Shown here: piece after piece, positions 1 through 8,388 of the stretch | Position numbering within the stretch: the first letter of the stretch is position 1 | How the letters are laid out: each line of letters opens with the position of its first letter | From: Streptomyces luteogriseus | GTDB taxonomy: Bacteria > Actinomycetota > Actinomycetes > Streptomycetales > Streptomycetaceae | Assembly: GCF_014205055.1 (NCBI RefSeq) | Contig: NZ_JACHMS010000001.1 | Coordinates: forward strand, 2,232,001-2,296,000 | Direction: 5' to 3' | DNA: 64,000 bases | Program-made: the position numbers and the translations under genes | Notes under the pieces: generated by a model | The model's input: only the letters and a program-made list of their open reading frames with translations | Told to the model about the DNA's origin: nothing | The model's database searches: none

Positions 1-2082
1 GACGACCCGCCGGCCGCCATGCGGTACACCGAGTGCCGTATGGCCGAGGCGACGAGCCTGATGACGGAGTCGATCGACGAGGACACCGTCGACTTCAACC
101 CCAACTACGACGGCCAGGAGCAGGAACCGGTGGCTCTGCCCGCCGCCTTCCCGAACCTCCTGGTCAACGGCGCCTCGGGCATCGCGGTCGGTATGGCCAC
201 GAACATGGCGCCGCACAACCTGCGCGAGGTCATCGCGGCCGCCCGCCACCTGATCAGGTTCCCGAACGCGGATCTCGACGCCCTGATGAAGCACGTCCCG
301 GGCCCCGACCTGCCCACGGGCGGCCGCATCGTCGGCCTGTCCGGCATCCGGGACGCGTACGAGTCCGGCCGCGGCACGTTCAAGATCCGGGCGACGGTGT
401 CGGTGGAGCCCGTGACGGCCCGCCGCAAGGGCCTCGTCGTCACGGAGCTGCCCTTCACGGTCGGCCCCGAGAAGGTCATCGCCAAGATCAAGGACCTGGT
501 CGGTTCCAAGAAGCTCCAGGGCATCGCCGACGTCAAGGACCTCACCGACCGCGAGCACGGCCTGCGCCTGGTCATCGAGATCAAGAACGGCTTCGTGCCG
601 GAGGCGGTCCTCGAGCAGCTCTACAAGCTGACGCCGATGGAGGAGTCCTTCGGCATCAACAACGTGGCGCTGGTGGACGGCCAGCCGCTCACGCTGGGCC
701 TGAAGGAGCTCCTGGAGGTCTACCTGGACCACCGCTTCAACGTCGTACGGCGGCGCTCGGAGTTCCGCCGCTCCAAGAAGCGCGACCGGCTGCACCTGGT
801 CGAGGGTCTGCTCACGGCCCTGCTGGACATCGACGAGGTCATCCGTCTGATCCGCTCCAGCGAGAACTCCGCGCAGGCCAAGCAGCGCCTGATGGAGCAG
901 TTCTCGCTGAGCGAGGTGCAGACGCAGTACATCCTCGACACGCCGCTGCGCCGGCTGACCAAGTACGACCGCATCGAGCTGGAGTCGGAGAAGGAGCGGC
1001 TCACCGCGGAGATCGAGGAGCTGACCCGGATCCTCGACTCGGACTCCGAGCTGCGCAAGCTGGTCTCCTCCGAACTGGCCAACGTCGCCAAGAAGTTCGG
1101 CACCGACCGGCGAACGGTGCTGCTGGAGTCGGGTGGCGCCCCGGTCGCGACCGTGCCGCTCCAGGTGGCCGACGACCCGTGCCGGGTGCTGCTGTCCTCC
1201 ACGGGGCTGCTGGCCCGTACGGCGAACGGCGAGCCCTTCACGGAGGAGGCCGGCGCCAAGCGCGTGAAGCACGACGTGATCGTCTCGGCGGTGCCGGCCA
1301 CCGCCCGCGGTGAGGTGGGCGCGGTCACCTCGGCGGGCCGGCTGCTGCGGCTGAACGTGGTCGACCTGCCCCAGCTGCCGGAGTCGCTGTCGACGCCGAA
1401 CCTCGCGGGGGGCGCGCCGCTGGCGGAGTTCGTGTCCCTGGAGGACGAGGAGACGGTGGTCTGCCTGACCACGCTCGACGAGTCGTCGCCGGGCCTGGCG
1501 CTCGGCACGGCCCAGGGCATCGTGAAGCGGGTGGTGCCGGACTATCCGGCCAACAAGGACGAGCTCGGGGTGATCACCCTCAAGGAGGGCGACCGGATCG
1601 TCGGCGCGGTCGAGCTGCGCACCGGCGAGGAGGACCTGGTCTTCGTCACCGACGACGCACAGCTGCTGCGTTTCCAGGCGTCCCAGGTCCGACCGCAGGG
1701 CCGCCCGGCCGGCGGTGTGGCCGGCATCAAGCTCACCGAGGGCGCGAAGGTCATCTCCTTCACCGCGGTGGACCCGGCCGTGGACGCCGTCGTCTTCACC
1801 GTCGCGGGCTCACGGGGCACGCTGGACGACTCCGTACAGACGACGGCCAAGCTGACCCCGTTCGACCAGTATCCGCGCAAGGGCCGCGCCACCGGCGGTG
1901 TCCGCTGCCAGCGGTTCCTGAAGGGCGAGGACTGCCTGTCCCTGGCGTGGGCGGGCCCCGTCCCCGCACTCGCCGCGCAGAAGAACGGCACCCCGGCCGA
2001 CCTCCCGGACATCGACCCGCGCCGCGACGGCTCGGGGGTGTCCCTGGCCAAGACGGTGGCGGTGGTGGCCGGGCCGGTCTAG
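1..2082 (+). CDS. parC: DNA topoisomerase IV / gyrase subunit A-like protein, 3' part
   Basis: Type IIA topoisomerase A subunit that cuts and rejoins duplex DNA and works with the ATPase B subunit, probably the parE product at 15.8-17.9 kb, to separate replicated chromosomes. The gene runs in from upstream of the window. The first visible codons include AAMRYTE, whose Tyr (bases 25-27) is the catalytic tyrosine of the family, so the winged-helix part of the catalytic core is missing. What follows is the tower and coiled-coil region (about residues 160-370 of the visible part) and then the C-terminal beta-pinwheel (about 380-690). Pairing with parE rather than gyrB is inferred from Streptomyces gene order. 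Its stop codon overlaps the stop of the convergent GTPase gene. Gyrase A itself normally sits near oriC, which favours the ParC reading. Confidence 0.9.
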   Translation, partial: DDPPAAMRYTECRMAEATSLMTESIDEDTVDFNPNYDGQEQEPVALPAAFPNLLVNGASGIAVGMATNMAPHNLREVIAAARHLIRFPNADLDALMKHVPGPDLPTGGRIVGLSGIRDAYESGRGTFKIRATVSVEPVTARRKGLVVTELPFTVGPEKVIAKIKDLVGSKKLQGIADVKDLTDREHGLRLVIEIKNGFVPEAVLEQLYKLTPMEESFGINNVALVDGQPLTLGLKELLEVYLDHRFNVVRRRSEFRRSKKRDRLHLVEGLLTALLDIDEVIRLIRSSENSAQAKQRLMEQFSLSEVQTQYILDTPLRRLTKYDRIELESEKERLTAEIEELTRILDSDSELRKLVSSELANVAKKFGTDRRTVLLESGGAPVATVPLQVADDPCRVLLSSTGLLARTANGEPFTEEAGAKRVKHDVIVSAVPATARGEVGAVTSAGRLLRLNVVDLPQLPESLSTPNLAGGAPLAEFVSLEDEETVVCLTTLDESSPGLALGTAQGIVKRVVPDYPANKDELGVITLKEGDRIVGAVELRTGEEDLVFVTDDAQLLRFQASQVRPQGRPAGGVAGIKLTEGAKVISFTAVDPAVDAVVFTVAGSRGTLDDSVQTTAKLTPFDQYPRKGRATGGVRCQRFLKGEDCLSLAWAGPVPALAAQKNGTPADLPDIDPRRDGSGVSLAKTVAVVAGPV

Positions 2083-3299
2083 GCCGGGTCCGCGCCCTGC
2101 TCCTCGGGGTCGCGCACGTAGCGCAGGACGCCCCACATGCCGTGCTCGTCGGCGTGTGGGGCGTCGCTCCTGCACGCCTCCAGCTCCTTTGCCAGTGCGG
2201 CGGTGTCGATGCCCGAGCCGATGAGGACCAGCTGGGTGAGGCGTTCGCCTCCGGCCGGCCAGGGCTCCGGGTAGAAGCGCAGGAACCGTCCGACGGCATG
2301 GACGGCGTAGCGGTTGCGGACGTCGTACGGCCCGAAGTCGACGTAGCCCTTGATCCGGTACAGCCCCTCGGGGCGGCTGTCCAGGAACGTCATCAGCCGG
2401 CGCGGGTCGAGGGGGCCCGGGGAGACGAACGACAGGCTGTCGTAGGCGGCGTGCAGGTGACCGGTGTGGTCGTGGGGGCTGTGGCGGGGGCCGCCTCCTG
2501 CGAGGCTCTCTCCGTTGAGACCGCCCTCGTTGAGGATCTGTTCGTCGGGGGCGCCTTCGTACGGGTCGTCTCCGTGCGGGTCGTCTCCGTGCGGGTCGTC
2601 TCCGTGCAGGTCGTCTCCGTGCAGGTCGTCTCCGTGCAGGTCGTCTTCGTGCAGGTCGTCGAAGGACAGCTGCCCGATGCGCTCCTCGCTCGGACGGCAG
2701 TCGAAGAGGAACTCGGGGTCGATCCGGCCATAGGTGGCCGGGACGACGGCGGCACGGTCGACGAGGGTCCGGACCAGTCCGAGGACGCGTTCGCCGTCCG
2801 CAGCCCGGTCGAGCTTGTTGACCACGACGAGATCGGCCAGCGCGAGATGCCGGTCGATCTCGGGGTGTCTGGCCCGGGTGTCGTCGAACTCGGCGGCGTC
2901 GACGACCTCGACGAGCCCGCCGTACACCACCCCGGGATGCTCGCTGGCCAGCAGCATCCGCACGAGTTCCTGCGGCTCGGCGAGACCGCTGGCCTCGATG
3001 ACGATGACGTCGATGCCGAGAGCGGGTTCCGCGAGCCGCTCCAGGTACTGGTCCAGTTCACTCGCGTCGACCGCACAGCACAGGCAGCCGTTGCCGAGGG
3101 AGACTGTCGAGTCGCCGAGCGCTCCCGCCACGGCCATCGCGTCGATCTCGATCGCCCCGAAGTCGTTGACGAGGGCGCCGATACGGCTGCCGCCGCTGCG
3201 GTGCAGGAGGTGATTGAGCAGGGTCGTCTTCCCCGAGCCGAGGAATCCGGCCAGGACGACGACCGGGATCTGCTGCGGTTTCGGACTCGGCTGGCTCAC
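2079..3299 (-). CDS. CobW/COG0523-family metallochaperone GTPase with Asp/His repeat
   Basis: GTPase of the G3E/COG0523 family, thought to deliver Zn, Co or another metal to client proteins in the cytoplasm. The P-loop GFLGSGKTT is at residues 18-26. The metal-binding CxCC motif (GCLCC) is near residues 71-75, and a VVNKLD guanine-specificity motif follows. The C-terminal CobW_C domain occupies roughly residues 285-395. Between the two domains, at about residues 213-248, seven units of five residues (x-D-D-L/P-H or Y) form an acidic, histidine-rich linker, a likely metal-binding loop. I chose the GTG at 3299 because AGAGAGG lies just upstream; upstream in-frame starts give residues unlike the family. 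The metal cannot be told from sequence. The gene is divergent from the DUF6082 gene and I found no convincing Zur box between them. Confidence 0.88.
   Translation of the reverse strand: MSQPSPKPQQIPVVVLAGFLGSGKTTLLNHLLHRSGGSRIGALVNDFGAIEIDAMAVAGALGDSTVSLGNGCLCCAVDASELDQYLERLAEPALGIDVIVIEASGLAEPQELVRMLLASEHPGVVYGGLVEVVDAAEFDDTRARHPEIDRHLALADLVVVNKLDRAADGERVLGLVRTLVDRAAVVPATYGRIDPEFLFDCRPSEERIGQLSFDDLHEDDLHGDDLHGDDLHGDDPHGDDPHGDDPYEGAPDEQILNEGGLNGESLAGGGPRHSPHDHTGHLHAAYDSLSFVSPGPLDPRRLMTFLDSRPEGLYRIKGYVDFGPYDVRNRYAVHAVGRFLRFYPEPWPAGGERLTQLVLIGSGIDTAALAKELEACRSDAPHADEHGMWGVLRYVRDPEEQGADPA
2556..2660 (-). repeat. Seven tandem 15-bp repeats inside the CobW-like gene
   Basis: Seven consecutive 15-bp units read TCCGTGCRGGTCGTC, with small changes, on the plus strand. 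They encode x-D-D-[L/P]-[H/Y] on the minus strand. Three central units are identical, which suggests recent copy-number change by slippage. The reading frame is kept throughout. Confidence 0.95.
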
Positions 3300-3620
3300 C
3301 GTGCGACCTCTCTCGCGCCGACGCGTGCACCGGCTCGCGTTCCCGGCACACATGGGAAATGGGGATGCCGCCCCAGGATACGAGCCGTGAGATCCACGCC
3401 GAAGTGAACGATTGTTAGCAGCACCGGCGGGGCAGACGTTGGGCATGGCGCCGGTTTGTGCGACCCTCGCTTCCCTCCGTGCGCCTCCTCTCCGCCTCCC
3501 CGCCGATCAGAGCCGCTCGGCACTCTGGGAGACGGCAAGCGCCGCCCACCGCTCGCCGGTCCCCTCCAGTCGACCCGCACCCCGACGACCGGCGGACGGC
3601 CGCCTGAACCGGGGGTTGAC
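3300..3620. other. Divergent intergenic region, CobW-like gene / DUF6082 gene
   Basis: About 320 bp between two divergent genes, so it should hold both promoters. I see no convincing -35/-10 pair, no Zur-type palindrome and no RNA structure. The plus-strand gene has a weak GGGGG ribosome-binding stretch just before its ATG. Confidence 0.5.
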
Positions 3621-4178
3621 ATGACCACACAGAAGTTTGGGTTTCGAGGACTGAGGGCCACCGCCTCGGCCGGGATGGGGCTGGCGGCGGGTGCCGCCGT
3701 CGCCTTGGCCCTGCAGTGGCCCGCGTTCCACGCGTTGCGCGCCCGGATCGAGCACCTGGAGGAGGCCGCGCAGTCGCAGCGCCGGACCAACTTCGCGCAC
3801 CAGCAGCGTCTCCACTGGGAGCTGCTGAGCAAGGCGATGGACGATCCGGAACTGGCCGAGGTGCTCGACGCCTACGACGGAACCGTCTCCCCGAGGAAGC
3901 AGCGCCAGTTCCTCTTCGCCAACGCCCTCTACACCAACGCCCTGTGCTACTACCGCATGGGCAACGTGACCAGAGAGGAGTTCTTCGGTTTCGCCCGGAG
4001 CATGCTGCAGAACCCCCTCTTCAGGGAGTACTGGTACGCCACCCGCCCACATCGGGCGACCCTCGTCGACACCTCCGACGAGGCCGGGCTGGGCCGCATG
4101 GTCGACGATCTGCTCGTGCAGCTGGAGGAGGCGGACATCGACGAGTGGTGGGTCGTCGGGGATCCGCCGGGCGAGTAG
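3621..4178 (+). CDS. DUF6082-like membrane-anchored protein
   Basis: A 185-residue protein of unknown function that resembles the DUF6082 family, which is widespread and multicopy in Streptomyces. Residues about 12-32 form one hydrophobic segment (an uncleaved signal anchor), followed by a short amphipathic stretch with HLEEAAQ and then a soluble domain. Motifs I associate with the family are RQFLFANALYTNALCYYR, ending in YYRMGN, and FREYWYATRPHR. The ATG at 3621 directly precedes the hydrophobic segment; the longer upstream reading is low-complexity and unlikely. It is followed by a small conserved gene on the same strand. The family name is from memory; no biochemical role is known to me. 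Confidence 0.7.
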   Translation: MTTQKFGFRGLRATASAGMGLAAGAAVALALQWPAFHALRARIEHLEEAAQSQRRTNFAHQQRLHWELLSKAMDDPELAEVLDAYDGTVSPRKQRQFLFANALYTNALCYYRMGNVTREEFFGFARSMLQNPLFREYWYATRPHRATLVDTSDEAGLGRMVDDLLVQLEEADIDEWWVVGDPPGE

Positions 4179-4441
4179 TTCCACGCCCCGGCCGTAAGCA
4201 CCGCACCTCGCGGATCACTCTCCGGAACGGATCACACGGCTGGGCGGTAACGAACCCATAAACCGGCGCGTTTCCCCAGGTGCCAACAAGGTTGACTACT
4301 GCGCATCCCGCGAACCGGGTCGACCACCGCCGAACCGCCGCTCCACGCCGCCCGGTTGTCGAGGCCGCGGCCCCACAGGGCCGCATCGCACCGCAGGCGC
4401 AGTGCGCACCACGCCTCGAGATCAAAAGGAACGCAAGAACA

Positions 4442-4681
4442 GTGAGCCACATCATCCGTCGGATTGGCACCCCTCCCAGCGCCCGGGGCAGTACGACTGG
4501 TGCCAATTGCCCCGATATCTTCGAGCTGTCCGACGGCAGGTTCGCTGTGATCGGCACGGACCTCACCGAAGAACTGGACGGGAAGCTCCCCGCCGACGCG
4601 TCCAGGGCTGACTACGAGCGCATCGTCGTGGTCTCGCGCAGAACCCTCATCGACGCCAAGGGCGACATTCCCGACGCCTGA
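4442..4681 (+). CDS. Small conserved Streptomyces protein (79 aa)
   Basis: A 79-residue soluble protein with no function I recognise. The GTG at 4442 is preceded by AAAAGGAACG, a fair ribosome-binding site. The middle (CPDIFELSDGRFAVIGTDLT) and the C-terminal part (ERIVVVSRRTLIDAK) look like a compact beta-rich fold. I recall similar small proteins scattered through Streptomyces genomes, often near regulators or DUF6082-like proteins, but cannot name a family. It ends just before a strong terminator hairpin shared with the convergent citrate synthase gene. Codon use matches the neighbours, which supports real coding. Confidence 0.65.
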   Translation: MSHIIRRIGTPPSARGSTTGANCPDIFELSDGRFAVIGTDLTEELDGKLPADASRADYERIVVVSRRTLIDAKGDIPDA

Positions 4682-4713
4682 TCCCGTCCTTAGACCACCA
4701 GCCCGAGGCGAAG

Positions 4714-4740
4714 GCCCGGCACCTTCCGGTGCCGGGCTTT
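4714..4740. terminator. Bidirectional terminator between the 79-aa gene and citrate synthase
   Basis: Perfect inverted repeat GCCCGGCACC / GGTGCCGGGC with a TTCC loop, flanked by AAG on the left and TTT on the right. It lies between two convergent genes and can serve both. Confidence 0.85.
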
Positions 4741-4761
4741 CGCACTCCGCGGCGCCTTCGC

Positions 4762-5922
4762 TCAGACGGGCAACGGCGCCGGCGCCTCCGGCCCCACGTA
4801 CCGCGCCACCGGCCTGATGATCTTCGTGTCCTCCGCCTGCTCCAGGATGTTGGCGCTCCAGCCCACCGCGCGCCCGGCGGCGAAGGTCGGGGTGAACATC
4901 TCACGTGGCAGGCCGCAGAGCTCCATGACCACACCCGCGTAGTACTCGACGTTGGTGTGGAGTTCCCGGCCGGGCTTCAGCTCCGCCAGGATCGCCTCGA
5001 TGTGACGCTCGACCTCGACGGCGAAGTCCACCCGCGGGCCGCCGAACCCCAGGGCGACCTCGCGCAGCATCCGGGAGCGCGGGTCCTCCGTGCGGTAGAT
5101 CGCGTGCCCGAAGCCCATGATGCGCTCACCGGCGAGCACCCGCTGACGCACCCAGGAGTCGATGCGGTCCGGGGTGCCGATCGCGTCCAGGGTGTCCAGC
5201 GCGCGGCTGGGCGCACCCCCGTGCAACGGCCCCGACAGTGCCGCCACCGCCCCGGCGAGGCAGGCCGCCACGTCCGCGCCCGTCGACGCGATGACGCGAG
5301 CCGTGAAGGTTGATGCATTGAATCCGTGATCAATGGTTGAGATCAGGTACTGCTCGATCGCCCGCGCGTGCGGCTCGGTGGGCACCGAACCGGTCAGCAT
5401 GTAGAGGTAGTTCGCCGCGTAGGACAGGTCCTCTCGCGGCTCCACCGGCTCCAGCCCCTCACCCAGCCGATGCAGTGCGGCGAGCAGGGTGGGCACGGCC
5501 GCGGCCGCCTCGATCGTGTCGTGCCGGCGCCGGTCGGCGTCGATGTCGTACACCGGCCGGAACCCTTTCGCCGCCCCGAGCAGCGAGAGGGCCGTCCTCA
5601 TCCCGGCGAGAGGTCCGGAGCGGGCGCCGGCCGCGGCGATGGCCGGCAGTGCCGCCCGCACCCCGTCGGGCAGCCGTCGCAGCGCGGCGGTCTCGGCCGC
5701 GAAGGCCGCGCTCTGCGCGGCGTCCGGCAGTTCGCCGTGGACGAGGAGATGCCAGACGTCCTCGAAGCCGCGGGTCCGCGCGAGGTCGACGGCCGAGTAC
5801 TGCCGGTAGTGGTAGAAGCCCTCCTGCCCGCGGACGTCGCCGATCCGGGTGTCGGTGACGACGACTCCGGCGAGCCCCCGGGGCGCTTCGAGAAGAGTGA
5901 CTGCTGACCTGTTGACGGACAT
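4762..5922 (-). CDS. Citrate synthase family protein with Asp-to-Glu change in the active site
   Basis: Member of the citrate/2-methylcitrate synthase family, which joins acetyl-CoA or propionyl-CoA to oxaloacetate. At 386 residues it has normal type II length. Both catalytic histidines are recognisable: one in GPLHGGAP and one in GFGHAIYRTEDPRS. The usual NVDFYSG motif, which carries the catalytic aspartate, reads NVEYYAG here (Glu326, codon 4945-4947). The ATG at 5922 has an excellent GGAGGAAG site; the upstream extension to 6003 has none and would run into the operator region. It is divergent from a second family member with an HTH domain. The main TCA-cycle citrate synthase is usually elsewhere in Streptomyces, so this is probably a secondary enzyme; substrate uncertain. 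Confidence 0.88.
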   Translation of the reverse strand: MSVNRSAVTLLEAPRGLAGVVVTDTRIGDVRGQEGFYHYRQYSAVDLARTRGFEDVWHLLVHGELPDAAQSAAFAAETAALRRLPDGVRAALPAIAAAGARSGPLAGMRTALSLLGAAKGFRPVYDIDADRRRHDTIEAAAAVPTLLAALHRLGEGLEPVEPREDLSYAANYLYMLTGSVPTEPHARAIEQYLISTIDHGFNASTFTARVIASTGADVAACLAGAVAALSGPLHGGAPSRALDTLDAIGTPDRIDSWVRQRVLAGERIMGFGHAIYRTEDPRSRMLREVALGFGGPRVDFAVEVERHIEAILAELKPGRELHTNVEYYAGVVMELCGLPREMFTPTFAAGRAVGWSANILEQAEDTKIIRPVARYVGPEAPAPLPV

Positions 5923-5941
5923 GACTTCCTCCCTGGACTTG

Positions 5942-6004
5942 ATTTGACTGTCCATGATTGACTCTAAGACTGTCAATATTGATTGGATCAATACATCAGT
6001 CAAT
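5942..6004. promoter_or_regulatory. Operator-like inverted and direct repeats between the two citrate synthase genes
   Basis: An AT-rich patch in a GC-rich intergenic region. It contains a perfect 7-bp inverted repeat TATTGAT-TGG-ATCAATA (5977-5993) and the pair ATTGAC...GTCAAT (5957-5977). The word TTGACT occurs at 5944 and 5959, and its complement AGTCAA at 5998. The repeats sit between divergent starts at 5922 and 6033, where a regulator controlling both genes would bind. The HTH-citrate synthase itself is one candidate binder; that is inference. Confidence 0.65.
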
Positions 6005-6032
6005 GGACCGGTGGACGGATACGGTGAACCCC

Positions 6033-7316
6033 ATGCGCGATCAAGAGCCCGCCCCCATGGACGCGGAACGGCGGTTGAGCACCAAGGAGGCCGCCGAGCT
6101 GCTCGGTGTGAAGCCGGAGACCGTGTACGCGTACGTGAGCCGCGGCCAGCTCAGCAGCCGACGGGTGAGCGGCGGCCGGGGCAGCACCTTCGACGCCGGG
6201 GAGGTCGAGGCGCTCGCCCGGCGCAACAGGCGGGACAGCTCGGGCGGTTCCGGCTCGGGGAGCTCCGGCGGGGGCAATCCCGGTGGCGAACTGTCCGTCC
6301 GCACCCGCCTCACGCTCATCGAGAGCGACCGCTACTTCTTCCGCGGTGTCGATGCGGTCGAGCTGGCCACACGGCACACCTACGAGGAGGTCGCCGAATG
6401 GCTCTGGACGGGCCGGATGCTCCCGGGCAGCACGTTCACCGCGCCCGCCGCCTTCGTGTCCGTCGCCCGCCGCGCCGTCGAGGCACTGCCCGAACACGCC
6501 GCGCCCGCCGACTTGCTGCGGGTCGCGACGGTTGCCGCCGCGACCGCCGACCCGCTGCGGTTCGACCTGTCCGAGGACGCCGTCCTCGGCACCGCGCGCA
6601 CTCTCATCCCGACTCTCGTCGCCGCGCTGCCGCCGGCGGGACACCACCGCCGCGACGAGGGCCCCATGGCCCACCGCCTGTGGACCAGGCTCTCGGTGCG
6701 CAAGGACCCCGACGAGGCGTCCCTGCGCGCCCTGGACGTGGCCCTCGCCCTCCTCGTCGACCACGACCTGGCCGCCTCCACCCTCGCGGTCCGCGTCGCC
6801 GCCTCGGCCCGTGCCCACCCCTACGCGGCGGTCTCCGCCGGGCTCGGCGTCATCGAAGGCCCACTGCACGGCGCGGCCAGCGGGCTCGCCCACCGGCTGC
6901 TGCAGGACGTGCTCGAGCAGGGCGACGCGGCGCCCGTGATCGCGGACGAACTGCGCGCCGGCCGCCGCGTCCCGGGTCTCGGCCACCGGCTCTACCCCGG
7001 CGAGGACCCACGCGCACGTGCCCTCTTCTCCCTCCTGGAGCGGATCCCGCGCGCGGAGCCCGCTCTCCTCGCCGCCCGCGACATCGTCGAGACCACCGCC
7101 CGGCACGCCCCCCTGCACGCCAACGTGGACCTGGCGCTCGCCGTGCTCACGGTCTCCTCCGGCATGGCCCCGACCGCGGGCGAGACGATCTTCGCCGTGG
7201 CCCGGACGGCGGGCTGGATCGCGCATGCCCTGGAGGAGTACGGCGAACGCCCGCTGCGCATGCGGCCGAGCGGTCTCTACGCAGGTCCGAAGCCTCCGCA
7301 GCCTCTGCCGGAGTAG
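6033..7316 (+). CDS. Citrate synthase with N-terminal helix-turn-helix domain
   Basis: A fusion of an excisionase/MerR-like winged HTH (residues about 12-62, STKEAAELLGVKPETVYAYV) to a citrate synthase domain (about 85-420), joined by a Gly/Ser-rich linker. The catalytic motifs are intact: GPLHGAAS, GLGHRLYPGEDPR and NVDLALAV with the Asp kept. Architectures of this kind occur in actinobacteria; whether they bind DNA is not known to me. The start is uncertain: ATG 6033 has a weak GGTGA just upstream, and ATG 6057 (just before DAERRLS) is also possible. Divergent from the other citrate synthase with operator-like repeats between them, which fits an enzyme that also senses substrate and regulates, but this is inference. 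Confidence 0.85.
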   Translation: MRDQEPAPMDAERRLSTKEAAELLGVKPETVYAYVSRGQLSSRRVSGGRGSTFDAGEVEALARRNRRDSSGGSGSGSSGGGNPGGELSVRTRLTLIESDRYFFRGVDAVELATRHTYEEVAEWLWTGRMLPGSTFTAPAAFVSVARRAVEALPEHAAPADLLRVATVAAATADPLRFDLSEDAVLGTARTLIPTLVAALPPAGHHRRDEGPMAHRLWTRLSVRKDPDEASLRALDVALALLVDHDLAASTLAVRVAASARAHPYAAVSAGLGVIEGPLHGAASGLAHRLLQDVLEQGDAAPVIADELRAGRRVPGLGHRLYPGEDPRARALFSLLERIPRAEPALLAARDIVETTARHAPLHANVDLALAVLTVSSGMAPTAGETIFAVARTAGWIAHALEEYGERPLRMRPSGLYAGPKPPQPLPE

Positions 7317-7350
7317 CGCAGGGCAGGGCCGAGGTTCGCCGCGACCGAAG

Positions 7351-7369
7351 TCAGGTTAGGCTCACCTCT
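7351..7369. promoter_or_regulatory. Iron box (DmdR/IdeR-type) upstream of the sucrase/ferredoxin-like gene
   Basis: TCAGGTTAGGCTCACCTCT matches the 19-bp actinobacterial iron-box consensus TTAGGTTAGGCTAACCTAA at 15 of 19 positions by eye. It ends one base before the GTG start of the next gene. TAGGCT inside it could act as the -10 element, so repressor binding would block RNA polymerase directly. Confidence 0.8.
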
Positions 7370-8314
7370 GTGAGTACGTGCTCAAGCGTCTCCCGGGACT
7401 TCGCCGAGCCCGTTTCGGGAACCGCGGCCATCGCGAGGACCTGGCTGTTGATCGAACAGCCCGGTCCGTGGGGTGCCAAGGCGCTCACCTCGAGCCACCT
7501 GGACCCCGCCCTGGGACGTGCCCTGGAGGCCGCCGCCAAGGACACCGGCGTACGGATCGCGCTCATCCGCCGCCCCGGGCGCCACGCGGACCGCCGCATG
7601 CCCACCGCACGCCAGGTGTACGTCGCGCACGTCGTCCCGGGAAACGTGTGGCTGCGCAGCGCCTCGACCTCGGACCCCGGACAGCTGCTCGGTCTCGACT
7701 TCGCCGCACTCGGCCGCGGCGACCACCGCTCGTTCGACACGCTGCTCGGCGGCCGGCCCCACGACGGTGACCCGCTCGCCCTCGTCTGCACCAACGGCAA
7801 GCGCGACCGCTGCTGCGCCCTCCTCGGCAGGCCCCTCGCGGCCGAGCTGGCGACGTCCGGGGTCGACGGCGTCTGGGAGGTCACCCATCTGGGTGGTCAC
7901 CGCTTCTCCCCCACAGTGCTCGTCCTGCCGTACGGGTACGCGTACGGCCGGGCCGAGGCCCACTCCCTCAAGGAGGTCCTGCACGGCGCCCGGGAGGGGC
8001 GGATCGTCGTGGAGGGGTGCCGGGGCAGTTCCGCCTGGGAACGGCCCGGTCAGGCGGCCGAGCTCGCCGTGCGGACCACGATGGGCGAATACACCGCGGA
8101 AGCGCTGAGCGTCGTCCGGACGGCCGGGGCGGCCCCGCGCTGGGAGGTGACCGTCGCCCACGCCGACGGGCGCCGCTGGCAGGTCGAGGTGGCCCAGGGC
8201 GCGGCGCTGCCGGCCCGCCCGGAGAGCTGCGGGGCGTCCGTCCTCGGTTCACCGGCGCGGATGGACGTGGTGGCCGTGCGCGAGGTGAGGATGGCGACGG
8301 CACTGGCCGGCTGA
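7370..8314 (+). CDS. Sucrase/ferredoxin-like family protein, probably iron-regulated
   Basis: A 314-residue member of the sucrase/ferredoxin-like family, which has a thioredoxin-like fold similar to 2Fe-2S ferredoxins. The cysteine pattern CTNGKRDRCC (about residues 142-151) and the HLGGHRF motif (about 173-179) are family hallmarks and probable cluster ligands. The GTG at 7370 directly abuts an iron box whose central TAGGCT can serve as -10, so the message is probably leaderless. No Shine-Dalgarno sequence can exist if transcription starts there. Expression under iron limitation is the expectation from the box; the reaction is unknown, and a role in iron release or electron transfer is a guess. 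It is not obviously in an operon with either neighbour. Confidence 0.85.
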   Translation: MSTCSSVSRDFAEPVSGTAAIARTWLLIEQPGPWGAKALTSSHLDPALGRALEAAAKDTGVRIALIRRPGRHADRRMPTARQVYVAHVVPGNVWLRSASTSDPGQLLGLDFAALGRGDHRSFDTLLGGRPHDGDPLALVCTNGKRDRCCALLGRPLAAELATSGVDGVWEVTHLGGHRFSPTVLVLPYGYAYGRAEAHSLKEVLHGAREGRIVVEGCRGSSAWERPGQAAELAVRTTMGEYTAEALSVVRTAGAAPRWEVTVAHADGRRWQVEVAQGAALPARPESCGASVLGSPARMDVVAVREVRMATALAG

Positions 8315-8388
8315 CCGAGCGCGGCCCGCTGACCGAGCGCTGACACGGCCGACGGCGGCCCTCCGGTACGGCTGCCTCGCGTCGGGTT

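Noticed and set aside
3345..3375. Possible Zur box (CATGGGAAATGGGGATG) upstream of the CobW-like gene
   Set aside because: Only the outer CAT/ATG pair is symmetric; it lacks the TGAAAATGATTTTCA core, so I would not call a Zur site.
5954..8314. Very long plus-strand reading frame (786 codons) across the citrate synthase and sucrase/ferredoxin genes
   Set aside because: Its first two thirds are the Arg/Pro-rich shadow of the HTH-citrate synthase gene in another frame; only the C-terminal part from 7370 is a real gene.
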